Origin: Taibaiella sp.
GTDB lineage: Bacteria; Bacteroidota; Bacteroidia; Chitinophagales; Chitinophagaceae
Direction: 5' to 3'
Assembly (NCBI GenBank): GCA_019638495.1
Contig: JAHBTQ010000001.1
Span: 868,001-932,000 of the forward strand
Length of the DNA stretch: 64,000 nucleotides
The notes below the pieces were generated by a model that did no database searches, was not told where the DNA came from, and was given only the letters and a program-made list of their open reading frames with translations. The number at the start of each line of letters is the position of its first letter. Within the stretch, counting starts at the first letter, position 1. The translations under genes and the position numbers were made by a program. Positions 23,800-33,000 of this stretch are shown here, piece after piece.

Positions 23800-23836
23800 C
23801 CTCTCCCCGGCCCTCTCCGAAGGAGAGGGTGAGGTC
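23800..23836. repeat. CCCTCTCCGAAGGAGAGGG repeat after porX
   Basis: CCCTCTCC-GAA-GGAGAGGG is an 8-bp hairpin. A related version, CCTCCCCCGGTAGGGGAGG, lies at 29682-29700. Both are followed by TGAGGTCGA. Confidence 0.65.
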
Positions 23837-23849
23837 GAGTAAAAATATT

Positions 23850-23880
23850 AGCCCCGCGTTTTGGTGCGAGGCTTTTTGTT
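23850..23880. terminator. Terminator between porX and the ABC permease
   Basis: AGCCCCGC pairs with GCGAGGCT with one mismatch around a TTTTGG loop, and TTTTTGTT follows on the plus strand. It sits between the two convergent genes. Confidence 0.6.
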
Positions 23881-23904
23881 CTTTAGAAGCTTATTCTGAT
23901 TGTT

Positions 23905-25221
23905 TTACTCTTTGTACATAAACCACTTTACAAGCTCTTTGTAGCTGGCCTTCTTGCCATACATGAGGATGCCTACGCGGTATATGCGCCCGGCCATCCA
24001 GGTGGTGAACATGAAGCCGAGGATGAGCAGCAGCATAGAGAGCCCTAACTGCCATGCAGGCACACCAAATGGTATACGTATCATCATGGCGATGGGAGAG
24101 GTGAATGGTATCATCGACAGCCATACAGACAGGGAACTATCCGGATTGTTGATGATGAAACTCTGCGCAAGGGCAAAGGTGAAAATGAGCGGCAGCGTAA
24201 CTGGAATGGTGAATTGTTGTGTCTCTGTCTCGTTGTCTGCGGCTGAGCCTGCTGCTGCAAACACCGCACTGTAAAGCATGTATCCAAACAGGAAGTAGAA
24301 CAGGAAACAGCTTACTGTATAGGTAATCGGAATATTTTCGATCGATTCCTTTATTATGCTCATGCTGCTCTCCGGCGTTTGCACCTTCTTCACCGCCTTT
24401 ACGTTTGACGCGGATGTTACCTGCTCCACACGGTGACTCATCTTGTTTGCCATAAGCGAGCCGCCTACTGTAGACAGTGTCACCGAGATGATTATCCAGA
24501 GTGCGAACTGTGTAAGACCCACAAGGCCCACGCCAATGATCTTACCCATCATGAGCTGGAAGGGACGCACAGAAGAGATAACCACTTCCACTATGCGGCT
24601 CACCTTCTCTTCTATCACGCCTCGCATTACCTGCGTGCCGTAGATAAACAGGCAGATGTAAATAAGAAATGCAGACAGGAAACCAATAGCGTAGGCAGTG
24701 TATGTCTGCGCATCTTTCTCTCCGGTATCGGTGATCTGTTTGGCCTTAATCTCAATGCGCTTTTGTGCCTGCGCAAGTACTGCGGTATCAATACCTGCAG
24801 CCTTCAGGCGACGAGCCTCTGCTATATTGCTGAGTGCAGTTTCTACAGTCTCAATAGTAGTCGCGCTTGGCTTCTTATCGCTGAGCAGCTCTATGGGCGC
24901 GGGTGAGGATGCAGGTGGAATATGCAAGAGAAATGTGTAACCATTCTCAATGAATTTCTTTCGTGCTGTGTCGAAGTTTTCATTGTTAAAGACGTACACC
25001 ACCGATTTGGAACTCACCAGTTTGTTTGTGAACTCGCCGGACTCGTCAATGACCTGTACCTTTTTTACGTCGCCGAGGTCATCGCCCTTCACGGCCAGGT
25101 AACCTATCATGGCAAACATGCCCATAAAGAGCATGGGCACCAGAATGGTGAGGACAATGAATGACTTCTTCTTTACGCGCGACAGATACTCGCGCTGAAT
25201 GATGAGTAGTATCTTGTTCAT
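23905..25221 (-). CDS. ABC transporter permease (ABC-2 type, NatB-like)
   Basis: A 438-residue membrane protein of the ABC-2/NatB type. An N-terminal helix follows the cytoplasmic start M-N-K-I-L-L-I-I-Q-R-E-Y-L-S-R-V-K-K-K-S-F. Then comes a large extracytoplasmic domain (about 45-175), and five or six hydrophobic helices fill the C-terminal half. The helices include E-E-K-V-S-R-I-V-E-V-V-I-S-S-V-R-P-F-Q-L-M-M-G-K, the conserved segment facing the ATPase. It overlaps the ATPase gene by 1 bp, so the two are coupled. These systems export ions, drugs or peptides, and the substrate is unknown here. Confidence 0.9.
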   Translation of the reverse strand: MNKILLIIQREYLSRVKKKSFIVLTILVPMLFMGMFAMIGYLAVKGDDLGDVKKVQVIDESGEFTNKLVSSKSVVYVFNNENFDTARKKFIENGYTFLLHIPPASSPAPIELLSDKKPSATTIETVETALSNIAEARRLKAAGIDTAVLAQAQKRIEIKAKQITDTGEKDAQTYTAYAIGFLSAFLIYICLFIYGTQVMRGVIEEKVSRIVEVVISSVRPFQLMMGKIIGVGLVGLTQFALWIIISVTLSTVGGSLMANKMSHRVEQVTSASNVKAVKKVQTPESSMSIIKESIENIPITYTVSCFLFYFLFGYMLYSAVFAAAGSAADNETETQQFTIPVTLPLIFTFALAQSFIINNPDSSLSVWLSMIPFTSPIAMMIRIPFGVPAWQLGLSMLLLILGFMFTTWMAGRIYRVGILMYGKKASYKELVKWFMYKE

Positions 25222-26129
25222 TATCGTGCCTGGTTGTTTACAGTGGTGACAAATATTTCGTGCATGTTAGGTATCACTTCTTCGAAGTGTGTGATGGTGG
25301 CATGTGGCATTATGTATTGCAGCACATCATTAGGGCGGGTGCCGGGATTCATGCGAAGTTTTAGGCGATAGATAGCATCGTGTATGTGCTCTTCCAATAC
25401 TGTGAAGGGTGCGCCGGAAGCGGCGTTTATTTTGTTCCCCTCATAGTCCAGCATGTAGGTGCCGGTGCGGAAACTATTCTTTACTTCCTTAACCTTTCCG
25501 TCCAGGATCTTATGAGAGAGATTCAGCAGGGCAATAGAATCGCAAAGCTCTTCTACAGACTCCATGCGGTGCGTGGAGAATATTATTGTAGCGCCTTTGC
25601 GGTTCAGCTCCAGTATTTCGTTCTTAATGATGTCTGCATTCACAGGGTCGAAGCCGGAGAAAGGTTCGTCGAGTATCAGCAGCTCGGGCTCGTGCAGCAC
25701 GGTGGCTACAAACTGGGCCTTCTGCTGCATGCCCTTAGACAGCTCTTCAATTTTCTTGTGCCACCAGCCTTGTATCTCCAGCTTTTCAAACCAATATTTT
25801 GTTCGCTTTATGGCCTCTGCGCGAGACAGCCCTTTGAGGCGTGCGAGATATAGCACCTGTTCGCCAATTTCCATCTTTTTGTACAGGCCTCGCTCCTCCG
25901 GCATGTAGCCTATGCGCTCCACATGATGACGGGCAAGATGCTCTCCATTGAAGAGTATTTCGCCTGAGTCTGGCGCGGTGATCTGGTTGATGATGCGGAT
26001 GAGGGAGGTTTTGCCGGCGCCATTGGGACCCAGGAGACCGAAGACGGTGCCTTTTTCCACCTCCATGCTGACGTCGCTGAGCGCGCGGTGGCCTGCGTAT
26101 TGTTTTACAATATTGCGTATGCTGATCAT
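25221..26129 (-). CDS. ABC transporter ATP-binding protein
   Basis: A 302-residue ATPase partner of the downstream permease. Walker A is G-P-N-G-A-G-K-T-S, the signature is E-L-S-K-G-M-Q-Q-K-A-Q-F, and Walker B is L-L-I-L-D-E-P-F-S-G-F-D-P, followed by an H-loop in F-S-T-H-R-M. The C-terminal 80 residues form the extension common in NatA-type ATPases. The ATG at 26129 gives the normal N-terminus (M-I-S-I-R-N-I-V-K-Q-Y). The open frame runs further upstream to 26360, but only through repeat sequence that translates into a low-complexity H-I-A-x-L-P-N-C pattern. Confidence 0.93.
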   Translation of the reverse strand: MISIRNIVKQYAGHRALSDVSMEVEKGTVFGLLGPNGAGKTSLIRIINQITAPDSGEILFNGEHLARHHVERIGYMPEERGLYKKMEIGEQVLYLARLKGLSRAEAIKRTKYWFEKLEIQGWWHKKIEELSKGMQQKAQFVATVLHEPELLILDEPFSGFDPVNADIIKNEILELNRKGATIIFSTHRMESVEELCDSIALLNLSHKILDGKVKEVKNSFRTGTYMLDYEGNKINAASGAPFTVLEEHIHDAIYRLKLRMNPGTRPNDVLQYIMPHATITHFEEVIPNMHEIFVTTVNNQAR

Positions 26130-26149
26130 GGTAGTGTAAGTTAATGTGC

Positions 26150-26235
26150 AAATTTGGTAATTCGGCAATTTGGCAATGTGACAATTCGGCAATTCGGCAA
26201 TGTGGCAATGAGGTAATGTGGTAATGTGGGAATGT
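26150..26235 (+). repeat. CAATTCGG/CAATTTGG tandem array, copy 1
   Basis: About nine imperfect units of 8-10 nt (AATTTGGTAATTCGGC, AATTTGGC, AATGTGAC, AATTCGGC and so on) stand head to tail upstream of the ABC ATPase. A shorter array of the same units in the same orientation is at 29608-29652. Confidence 0.75.
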
Positions 26236-26248
26236 GGAGGAGAAGCGC

Positions 26249-26375
26249 TGTGAGCGTTGTGCCACCACCCTGCGCGTCGAAAGGACTTCGCCTTTCGCCA
26301 CGCGGTCCCTCCTTCGCAGGAGGGAAGTGTCAATCCGCTGTAGCTGTTCCCTGTGGGCACACAAAATGATACAAG
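26249..26375 (+). repeat. Multi-hairpin dispersed element, copy 1
   Basis: Three hairpins in a row: GAAAGG-ACTTCG-CCTTTC, then CCCTCC-TTCGCA-GGAGGG, then TGTTCCC-TGT-GGGCACA followed by CAAAATGAT. It aligns over about 125 bp with the element at 29713-29852, same orientation. In the first hairpin the stems differ while the ACTTCG loop is constant. Confidence 0.7.
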
Positions 26376-26390
26376 TGGAAAAACGAGGTG

Positions 26391-29300
26391 TTACATCTTC
26401 ACAAACCTAGCCACTTTTCTACTGCCATCTACGCCACTCATCTCTAGAAGGTAGGTACCCACGGGGAGGGCATCAATGGGCAACGTATTGCCACCCTCGT
26501 GTAATGCCCCCTGCAGCATCACCACGCCCACCACGTTTACGATACGGTACTCCATTTGCTGCGGCACATTTGCCACCCTAAGCTCACTACGGGATGGATT
26601 CGGATAAACCGATATTGCTGCCGGTACAGCATCAGAAATGCCCACTGTTCCGATGATGATATTCCGGCAGAATGTGTTTGTGCCGCAATCAGTGTACACC
26701 GTGGCGCACACATAGTAGGTATCAGCAACAGCAAATGTGTGAATGACGTTTAATCCTGTGTCCGAGCCTCCATCTCCATACGTCCACCTCACGCTGTCAT
26801 AGCCTGCCATTGTGCCGGTATAGGCAAAGCCATGCACAAGGACACCAGTATCTGTAAAGGCAGCAGTGACAGGTGTAAAGCAGGTAACGATCACCTCCTG
26901 GCAGTACGTATCGCTACCGCAGTTGGTGTAAACTGTTACGCACACATGAAAGGTGTCTTCTGTGGCGTAAGTATGGCTCGGACTCGTCAATGTTGAAGTG
27001 CCACCATCTCCAAAATCCCACCGCATGCTGTCAATGGTAGGTGAGGTGGTACCGGTGTATGAAAAAGACACGGATGCACCGGCGACGATATAGCTAAACG
27101 ATGCCGCTGGAGCGATAGAGCAGGAAACATTGATTGGCATACAAAAAGTGTGTGACCCGCAATTAGTGTGAACAGTAACGCAGACCGTATATACACCCGC
27201 AGCCGGGAAGGTGTGCGTAGGTGTGGTGCCAGTTGCAGTTCCTCCGTCGCTGAATGTCCATGTCACACTATCCATGCCCGCCGTTGTGCCGGTATAAATG
27301 AAAAAGCGGGTAAGACCGGTTCCGCTGGATGTGAACGCCGCCACCGGGGGTGTAACACAAGTAACGGTAAGGGGGCTACAAATTGTGTGTATGCCACAGT
27401 TTGTATATACGGTAGCGCACGCAGTATAAGTGCCTGCTGCAGAATAGGTATGGCCAGGCATAAGTCCAGTGGCGATGCCGCCGTCCCCAAAAGTCCAGGT
27501 AACGCTATCTAATCCGGCAGTGGTGCCTGTATAGGTAAAGGTCTTGGTCAACCCAGCCCCTACACTCACCGTGTAGGCTGATATTGGTGTAGCCGTGCAA
27601 GTTATGACTATAGGATTGCAGGTTGTTGCAATGCCGCAGGCGTTTGAAGCAGTAACACAAGCCGTGTATGTTGCGGCAGCTGCGAAAGTATGAGACGCGG
27701 GTGAACCTGTTGCTGCGCCGCCATCACTGAAACTCCAAGAAATGCTTGTTACACCCGTTGGCGTACCAGTATAAGTGAATGTTCGTGTAAGCCCAGAACC
27801 TGACATTGCAAATGCCGGTGTCGGCCCCGTGATACAAGGAACTGCTACATCCTTGCAATACAGATCATGACCGCATGCCGTGTACACGCGTACACATGCA
27901 TGAAAAGTATCGGCAGTGGTGTAGCTGTGGATTGGGTTCATGAGGGTGCTGGTGCCTCCATCACCAAAATCCCATCGAACACTATCTATGACAGGCGTGG
28001 TGGTACCTGTGTAGGTGAAGCCATGAGTGATCGTTCCCGTGTCTGTAAAGGCCGCTACAGGCATTACGGTGCAATCGCAATCAACTCCGTATTTCATGAT
28101 GAAGAAATCACTGTTACCGCCGACGCTTGTATAGGGAGAAAGACTGCTTCCCCAAATACCGCTCTCCACTTCTCCACCTATGTAAACGTTTCCTTTCCGG
28201 TCGCTTGTTATTGAACGTGACCCATCATCTCCCCAGCCATGTATCTGCTGTATAGTATCTAAAAATCCAGCAGTATCTACCCTGATAAAAACAGCGTTTA
28301 ACCCCTCGCTACCATAGCTTGTAATCGTGTCGTTGCCAGCTACGAGGGTACCATAAAGACCGCCCGCTGCTACTACGTTACCATTGGGGGTTATTGTAAT
28401 TGGCAACAAACCACAGGTAGAACTGCTCCCGCTCACGGGCAAAATCCAATTGACGTGGCTGTCAGTGTCTAATTTCATAACAAAGGTAGTGCCGCCACCC
28501 AAAGTGCTCATAAAAGTATCGCTTTGATAAGCTATGCGCCCGGCCCGATAGCCGGTAAGATAAAGGTGTCCAACATGGTCTGTCGTTATGCCGTTGAATG
28601 TTGGAAATGCGCTGGCGCTTGCCCCTGGAGGCGGGCTTGCCAAAGTATCAATCCAAATTAGGTTTCTATCCGTATCAAACGCGGCAACATAAGGATATCG
28701 AGAACTGTCTGTAAAAGTCGCCCATAATCGGGAACCATATGCGTACAATTTATTGGTTTGTCGATCAATACAGGCGTCACCTAACATTGACAACGTTGAA
28801 TCTAATTGCAGCCTGTCATGGGAAAGAAGATTCCCCGAAGCATCATACCTGAAGTCGTAAATGCCTAATGTGCTTGTGACAGAAGGTGTTATAGGAACGC
28901 CAGACCCAAGCAAAACTATAAGGTGCGCATTATTATCGCCATCAACTGCTACAGTTCCTTGTATGCCGGCCCCCGCCAAGGTTGGAATACTGTTATCACC
29001 TATGTAGCGCATCCAATTGAACTCACCAGTTGTGTCAAATTGCGCCAGGAACTGCGTTCTGTAAATATCTCCGGTAACCGTAGTGTCGTACCCGATCCGC
29101 AAATACGCGGAAGGTGATAATGTGGGCCGAGATGCACGAACACCGATATACACATGTCCGGAATTATCGTAGGCAATCCCGTAATTCCGGCAGCTTTGAG
29201 CAGAGATCAGCTTTGCAAATCGCATTTGTCCGTCGCAAGTATGGCTGGTAAAAAGTAGGTTTTCCGGGCTGCCATAAGCACTAGGTCTGTAAAATGTATC

Positions 29301-29567
29301 TGCTACCAAGGGGCCAATGGAACCTATCGCGCTTAACGAATAAATGTTGCCGCTATAATCCGTGCACATTGAATATGCAGCCTCTTCGGGTGAACTAGTT
29401 GGTATGGAGTGTCCTGAGCCGCCGCCGCGTACCCATTCATATGATTGTGAAAATGCGGAACTGCAAAACAATAGCCATAAAAGTAACAGGGTCGTTAATC
29501 GGGTGATCTTGGTTGAAATTTTTACGCGTTTGCATAAACAATGGTTAGGTTTAGACTGGCACTTCAT
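26391..29567 (-). CDS. Secreted T9SS cargo protein with beta-propeller-like N-terminus and six PKD domains
   Basis: A 1058-residue secreted protein. A signal peptide ends near C-S-S-A-F-S-Q-S. Residues of roughly 45-490 read like SBBP/propeller repeats (D-x-x-G-N-x-Y, D-x-x-G-H-x-Y, D-x-x-G-N-x-x-W). Six PKD domains of about 80 residues follow, each with W-x-F-x-D-G-G-x-x-x-T, H-x-Y/F and a recurring cysteine pattern. The last 75 residues are a T9SS type A sorting domain (V-Y-P-N-P-S-R-S-E-L, Y-R-I-V-N-V-V-G, L-P-V-G-T-Y-L-L-E). The start at 29567 was chosen because the 28 residues upstream are repeat-derived. Probable role: surface adhesion or display. Direct copies of a composite repeat flank the gene. 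Confidence 0.88.
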   Translation of the reverse strand: MKCQSKPNHCLCKRVKISTKITRLTTLLLLWLLFCSSAFSQSYEWVRGGGSGHSIPTSSPEEAAYSMCTDYSGNIYSLSAIGSIGPLVADTFYRPSAYGSPENLLFTSHTCDGQMRFAKLISAQSCRNYGIAYDNSGHVYIGVRASRPTLSPSAYLRIGYDTTVTGDIYRTQFLAQFDTTGEFNWMRYIGDNSIPTLAGAGIQGTVAVDGDNNAHLIVLLGSGVPITPSVTSTLGIYDFRYDASGNLLSHDRLQLDSTLSMLGDACIDRQTNKLYAYGSRLWATFTDSSRYPYVAAFDTDRNLIWIDTLASPPPGASASAFPTFNGITTDHVGHLYLTGYRAGRIAYQSDTFMSTLGGGTTFVMKLDTDSHVNWILPVSGSSSTCGLLPITITPNGNVVAAGGLYGTLVAGNDTITSYGSEGLNAVFIRVDTAGFLDTIQQIHGWGDDGSRSITSDRKGNVYIGGEVESGIWGSSLSPYTSVGGNSDFFIMKYGVDCDCTVMPVAAFTDTGTITHGFTYTGTTTPVIDSVRWDFGDGGTSTLMNPIHSYTTADTFHACVRVYTACGHDLYCKDVAVPCITGPTPAFAMSGSGLTRTFTYTGTPTGVTSISWSFSDGGAATGSPASHTFAAAATYTACVTASNACGIATTCNPIVITCTATPISAYTVSVGAGLTKTFTYTGTTAGLDSVTWTFGDGGIATGLMPGHTYSAAGTYTACATVYTNCGIHTICSPLTVTCVTPPVAAFTSSGTGLTRFFIYTGTTAGMDSVTWTFSDGGTATGTTPTHTFPAAGVYTVCVTVHTNCGSHTFCMPINVSCSIAPAASFSYIVAGASVSFSYTGTTSPTIDSMRWDFGDGGTSTLTSPSHTYATEDTFHVCVTVYTNCGSDTYCQEVIVTCFTPVTAAFTDTGVLVHGFAYTGTMAGYDSVRWTYGDGGSDTGLNVIHTFAVADTYYVCATVYTDCGTNTFCRNIIIGTVGISDAVPAAISVYPNPSRSELRVANVPQQMEYRIVNVVGVVMLQGALHEGGNTLPIDALPVGTYLLEMSGVDGSRKVARFVKM

Positions 29568-29607
29568 CGGTGATATGATGGATGGTAGATAAAGATAGTA
29601 AAATATT

Positions 29608-29707
29608 ACAATTCGACAATTTGACGATTCGGCAATTTGGCAATTAGGCAACTGTGGTTAGCAGTGTAGCCCCCTCCCAGCCTCCCCCGGTAGGGGAGGT
29701 GAGGTCG
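29608..29707 (+). repeat. CAATTCGG array (copy 2) plus CCTCCCCCGGTAGGGGAGG repeat
   Basis: Bases 29608-29652 are a short array of AATTCGAC/AATTTGGC units in the same orientation as copy 1. Bases 29667-29707 hold a hairpin repeat ending TGAGGTCGAA, related to the one at 23800. Confidence 0.65.
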
Positions 29708-29712
29708 AATGA

Positions 29713-29852
29713 GCGCTTTGACCACCTGACTATTGAAAAGACTTCGCTTTTCAATAGTCGGTCCCTTCCGCCACGGCGGGCAGGCTCTTGTCAGGACGGA
29801 AGCTTCCATCTGCTGTGGTTGTGCCCGGTGGGCACACAAAATGATGATGGTG
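29713..29852 (+). repeat. Multi-hairpin dispersed element, copy 2
   Basis: CTATTGAAAAG-ACTTCG-CTTTTCAATAG has an 11-bp perfect stem. A GC-rich hairpin region follows, then TGTGCCC-GGT-GGGCACA and CAAAATGATGATGG. It is homologous to 26249-26375 in the same orientation. Confidence 0.72.
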
Positions 29853-29917
29853 GAGGTAGGTGCAGTTGGGACGGGAGACAGTGCGTGCCGTTTTGTCTTG
29901 ATAAAGCTGCTTGCAAA

Positions 29918-29955
29918 TGCTCAGGAGACCTCTCCTGTCGTCGAGGTGACGAATC
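29918..29955 (-). repeat. TCACCTCGACGACAGGAGAGG repeat, inverted copy
   Basis: GCTCAGGAGACCTCTCCTGT followed by CGTCGAGGTGACGAAT is the reverse complement of the block at 12104-12137. Confidence 0.75.
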
Positions 29956-29983
29956 ACTATTGTGCAGGTACATGATAAAACAA

Positions 29984-30013
29984 AAATAGCTGCCTCTTGC
30001 GGGGCAGCTATTT
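29984..30013 (-). terminator. Terminator of the choice-of-anchor/PKD gene
   Basis: AAATAGCTGCC pairs perfectly with GGCAGCTATTT around an 8-nt loop. On the minus strand it is followed by TTTTGTTTTATC, so it ends the leftward gene at 30036. Confidence 0.8.
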
Positions 30014-30035
30014 GTAGTATTCAACAGGGGTGTAA

Positions 30036-33000
30036 TTACTTGAGTACGCTCAGTTTGGTGATGTTGTACTTCACTTCTTTATTGCCTATCTGCACAAACA
30101 TGATGGTCTGTGGCATGGTAGATGGCAGTGTAATGTCTACAACGTTCTGGCCAACGGCTGCTGTAACAGATTGCTTATACACGAGCTTGCCTGTCATGTC
30201 GGTAAGGGTGATATCCATGTCGCGGGCTTCTTCGCTCAGGAATTTTACCTGGAACTTGCCTGCTGCCGGGTTAGGGAATACCGTAACGACCTTTGAAGAC
30301 AGCGCCTTGAGCGACGGCACCTCCGTAGGCGAGAATGCCTGATCGCGCGCCTGGAAGTTGAAATCAGTAGCAACACCATCGAAAGAGAACTGGTAAACGA
30401 CTGCTGTTACATCGCTTGCATCAAACGGTGCAGACAGGTTGGCAGAAGTGAAGTCTGCAAATGAGATGCTGTAATTAGCTCCTGCAGGATTCAGCTTCAC
30501 AGTTGTCTTGTACTGGTCGGCAAATCTTGTTACTGATTGCTTTATGAGCATTACGTCCATCTTGCCCTCGCCCTGTGCAAAGAACTTGTAAGAGTTGTAC
30601 TTAGAAAGGTCGGTCTTTTCCTGACCGGCGTGGATGAATTTGTAGATAGAGATATAGTCTGTGGTGTTTGCTGCCACCTTCACGCTGCGGTATACGGGAT
30701 ACTCGTCTTCAGGATATACGCGATTTGGATCGTTCTCCGGTTTGTAGTTGAGCAGCTCTGTGTATGTTTTGTCATAGTCCAGGCTCCAGTTGCCATCGGC
30801 CATGTACACGTTATCTACCAGCGTATCGTTCAGATACAGGTGACCGTCATACTCATATCCGTCATAGATAGGAATGCGGAAGTTATTGGTGTCGCCTGCT
30901 GCAATGTTGAATGGTATAATAAGAGAGTCGCCATCGCCTGAGAGCTCGTTCAGCCTCTGCAGGAATACCATCTTAGCATTGTAAGAGCGGGTTTGAGAAC
31001 TGATGGTAACATCAATGAACTCACGGTTGCGCTGACCCGAAGCCAGGTATGCGCGTGGCGAAGAAACCTGGTCTATGTCTATCTGCTGCACAGGCAGTTC
31101 GCTCTGCAGGTTGCTGATGATCTCTTTTGCCAGCTTTTCAGTGCTCTCAGGCGTGGTACCCCATACCTGGAAGTTGAATATGGAGTCGTCCTGCACATAC
31201 TCGGAAATGAGCCACTTGGCCTGCAGGCGGTAAGCTGCCAGCGAAGTTGATTTTCCTGCTGCGAATGTGATGGAGTGTTCTATCTCACCATTGCCCTGGC
31301 GCAGTGCAAACTCTATGAGCTTGTAGCCATTGATGGTAATAACCTTTGTGCCCAGGAGCGTAGCGCCACGGAAGCGGTCGCAGATAGACTTTGTGTGGTT
31401 ATATGGTTTGCCGGTGGTGCCTATACCCAGCACCACTGCTTTCGGAACATCATTCTTAGTATAGTCTACAGAGAATACATCTACCGCTGCCGTGATGGTC
31501 TTAAGGTCTTCAGGGCTTGTAATGCGCGCCACGGTGTTTGCGTCCAGGTTAGCCGGAACAAATCTTTCGATGGAGCTTGCAGTTTCGCCTGTGCCCTTTG
31601 CAGCAGCAAAGGCACTTTGTTTGTTATACACAGGCAGCGTGCTATAATCAGGATGCTTACTGACGCTTGCTTTTATTTTGTTGTACTCACGTTTGCTCAC
31701 TAGGTCGCCAAGACTTTCGCTCTCCAGGCCACCATCGCCGCCACCGCATACGCTATCAGTTTCTACCGTCACCACCATTGGCGTGCTTACAGAGCAGCCG
31801 CCGGGGCCGGTAACTGTTTGGGTAACTGTATAAATGCCCGCTGCGGAATAGGTCTTAGATGGGTTGATGGCGGTAGAAGTGGAGCCATCGCCAAACGTCC
31901 AGCTATAGAGGTTGCCAAAGGTAGGTGTGGTGCTGGTGAATGTAAAGTTGTTGCCGGTAAGCGCCTGTGAAGAATCGTTGACGGTGAAGCCATGAGCGGG
32001 ATCGCCGGCTACAACCACGTTGTGTGTCACAGAATCAGATCCCGCGCCATTGGACGCAATCAGCTTAATGGGGTAGGTACCCACTGCTGTGTAGGTATGC
32101 GAGGGGCTTGCGGCAGTAGAGGTGAAGCCATCGCCAAATGACCAGCTGTAGCTAAGTGTAGGTGAGCCGGTAGACGAATTTGTGGTAATGTAGTTGTTGC
32201 AAACAAGGCACTGCGTGGTGCCGTTTACAGAGAAGGATGCTGTGGGAGGCGTAGGCCCACCGCAACCCGGCAGCGTAGGTGCGAATACTGCATAGTGGTT
32301 TTCGCCACCGGCATGGTAGTATGACTTGGCAATGACCTGGCCTTCTATATTAGCCATGTTCACAGACTTAACAATGTCTGCGCGTGGTGCGAATATGGTG
32401 CCTTCTACTGCGCCACCGCCAACGATATTGAGCGTAGTGGTGTTGTAGAAGTTCCAGATGATGTAAGGACACTGGTAGAAGCCGATGCCGCCTGAGTTGC
32501 CCACAGCCCAGTTGAATGTGCCGGGAGCATTTACGTTTATCACGAAGAACTGGCTGGCTGAAGGATTATTATTGTAGATGAAATCTGTAACGTGGTTTAG
32601 GTCTGCTCCGGTTACATTCAGCACATTCATACCCGGGTACATGGTAACCTTTATCTGCGACGGCAGACTGGTATGAGGAATAGGAGTGCCGCCGGAGTTG
32701 GTTACGTATGCGTTGTCTGCATAGTGGCTCATGGTGTCGGAATAGGCACGCATGGTCGTGAACGCAGAGGCAAAGTCAACGATGCCACCCTGGCACACTG
32801 GCTTTACAGAAGCGCTGCAGCCGAAGTAGGTATCGGACTGCTGCAGCATGATACGTGGGTTGCCGTTATAATTTGCTCCGGGTGTGATGCGAATGGGAGG
32901 ATGTGCACCATTTGGGTCTGTGTACCAGACAGTGGACCCGATACAGTTTCCTATCTTGATGTATCCACTCTGGTTTACCTGCAGTATGCCCGCAGAATAG

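Noticed and set aside
26150..26235. Regularly spaced short repeats that might be a CRISPR array
   Set aside because: Units are only 8-10 nt, have no unique spacers between them and no cas genes are near. It is a simple tandem repeat.
25980..26360. N-terminal extension of the ABC ATPase and an overlapping minus-strand frame
   Set aside because: Both are translations of the CAATTCGG array and the multi-hairpin repeat.
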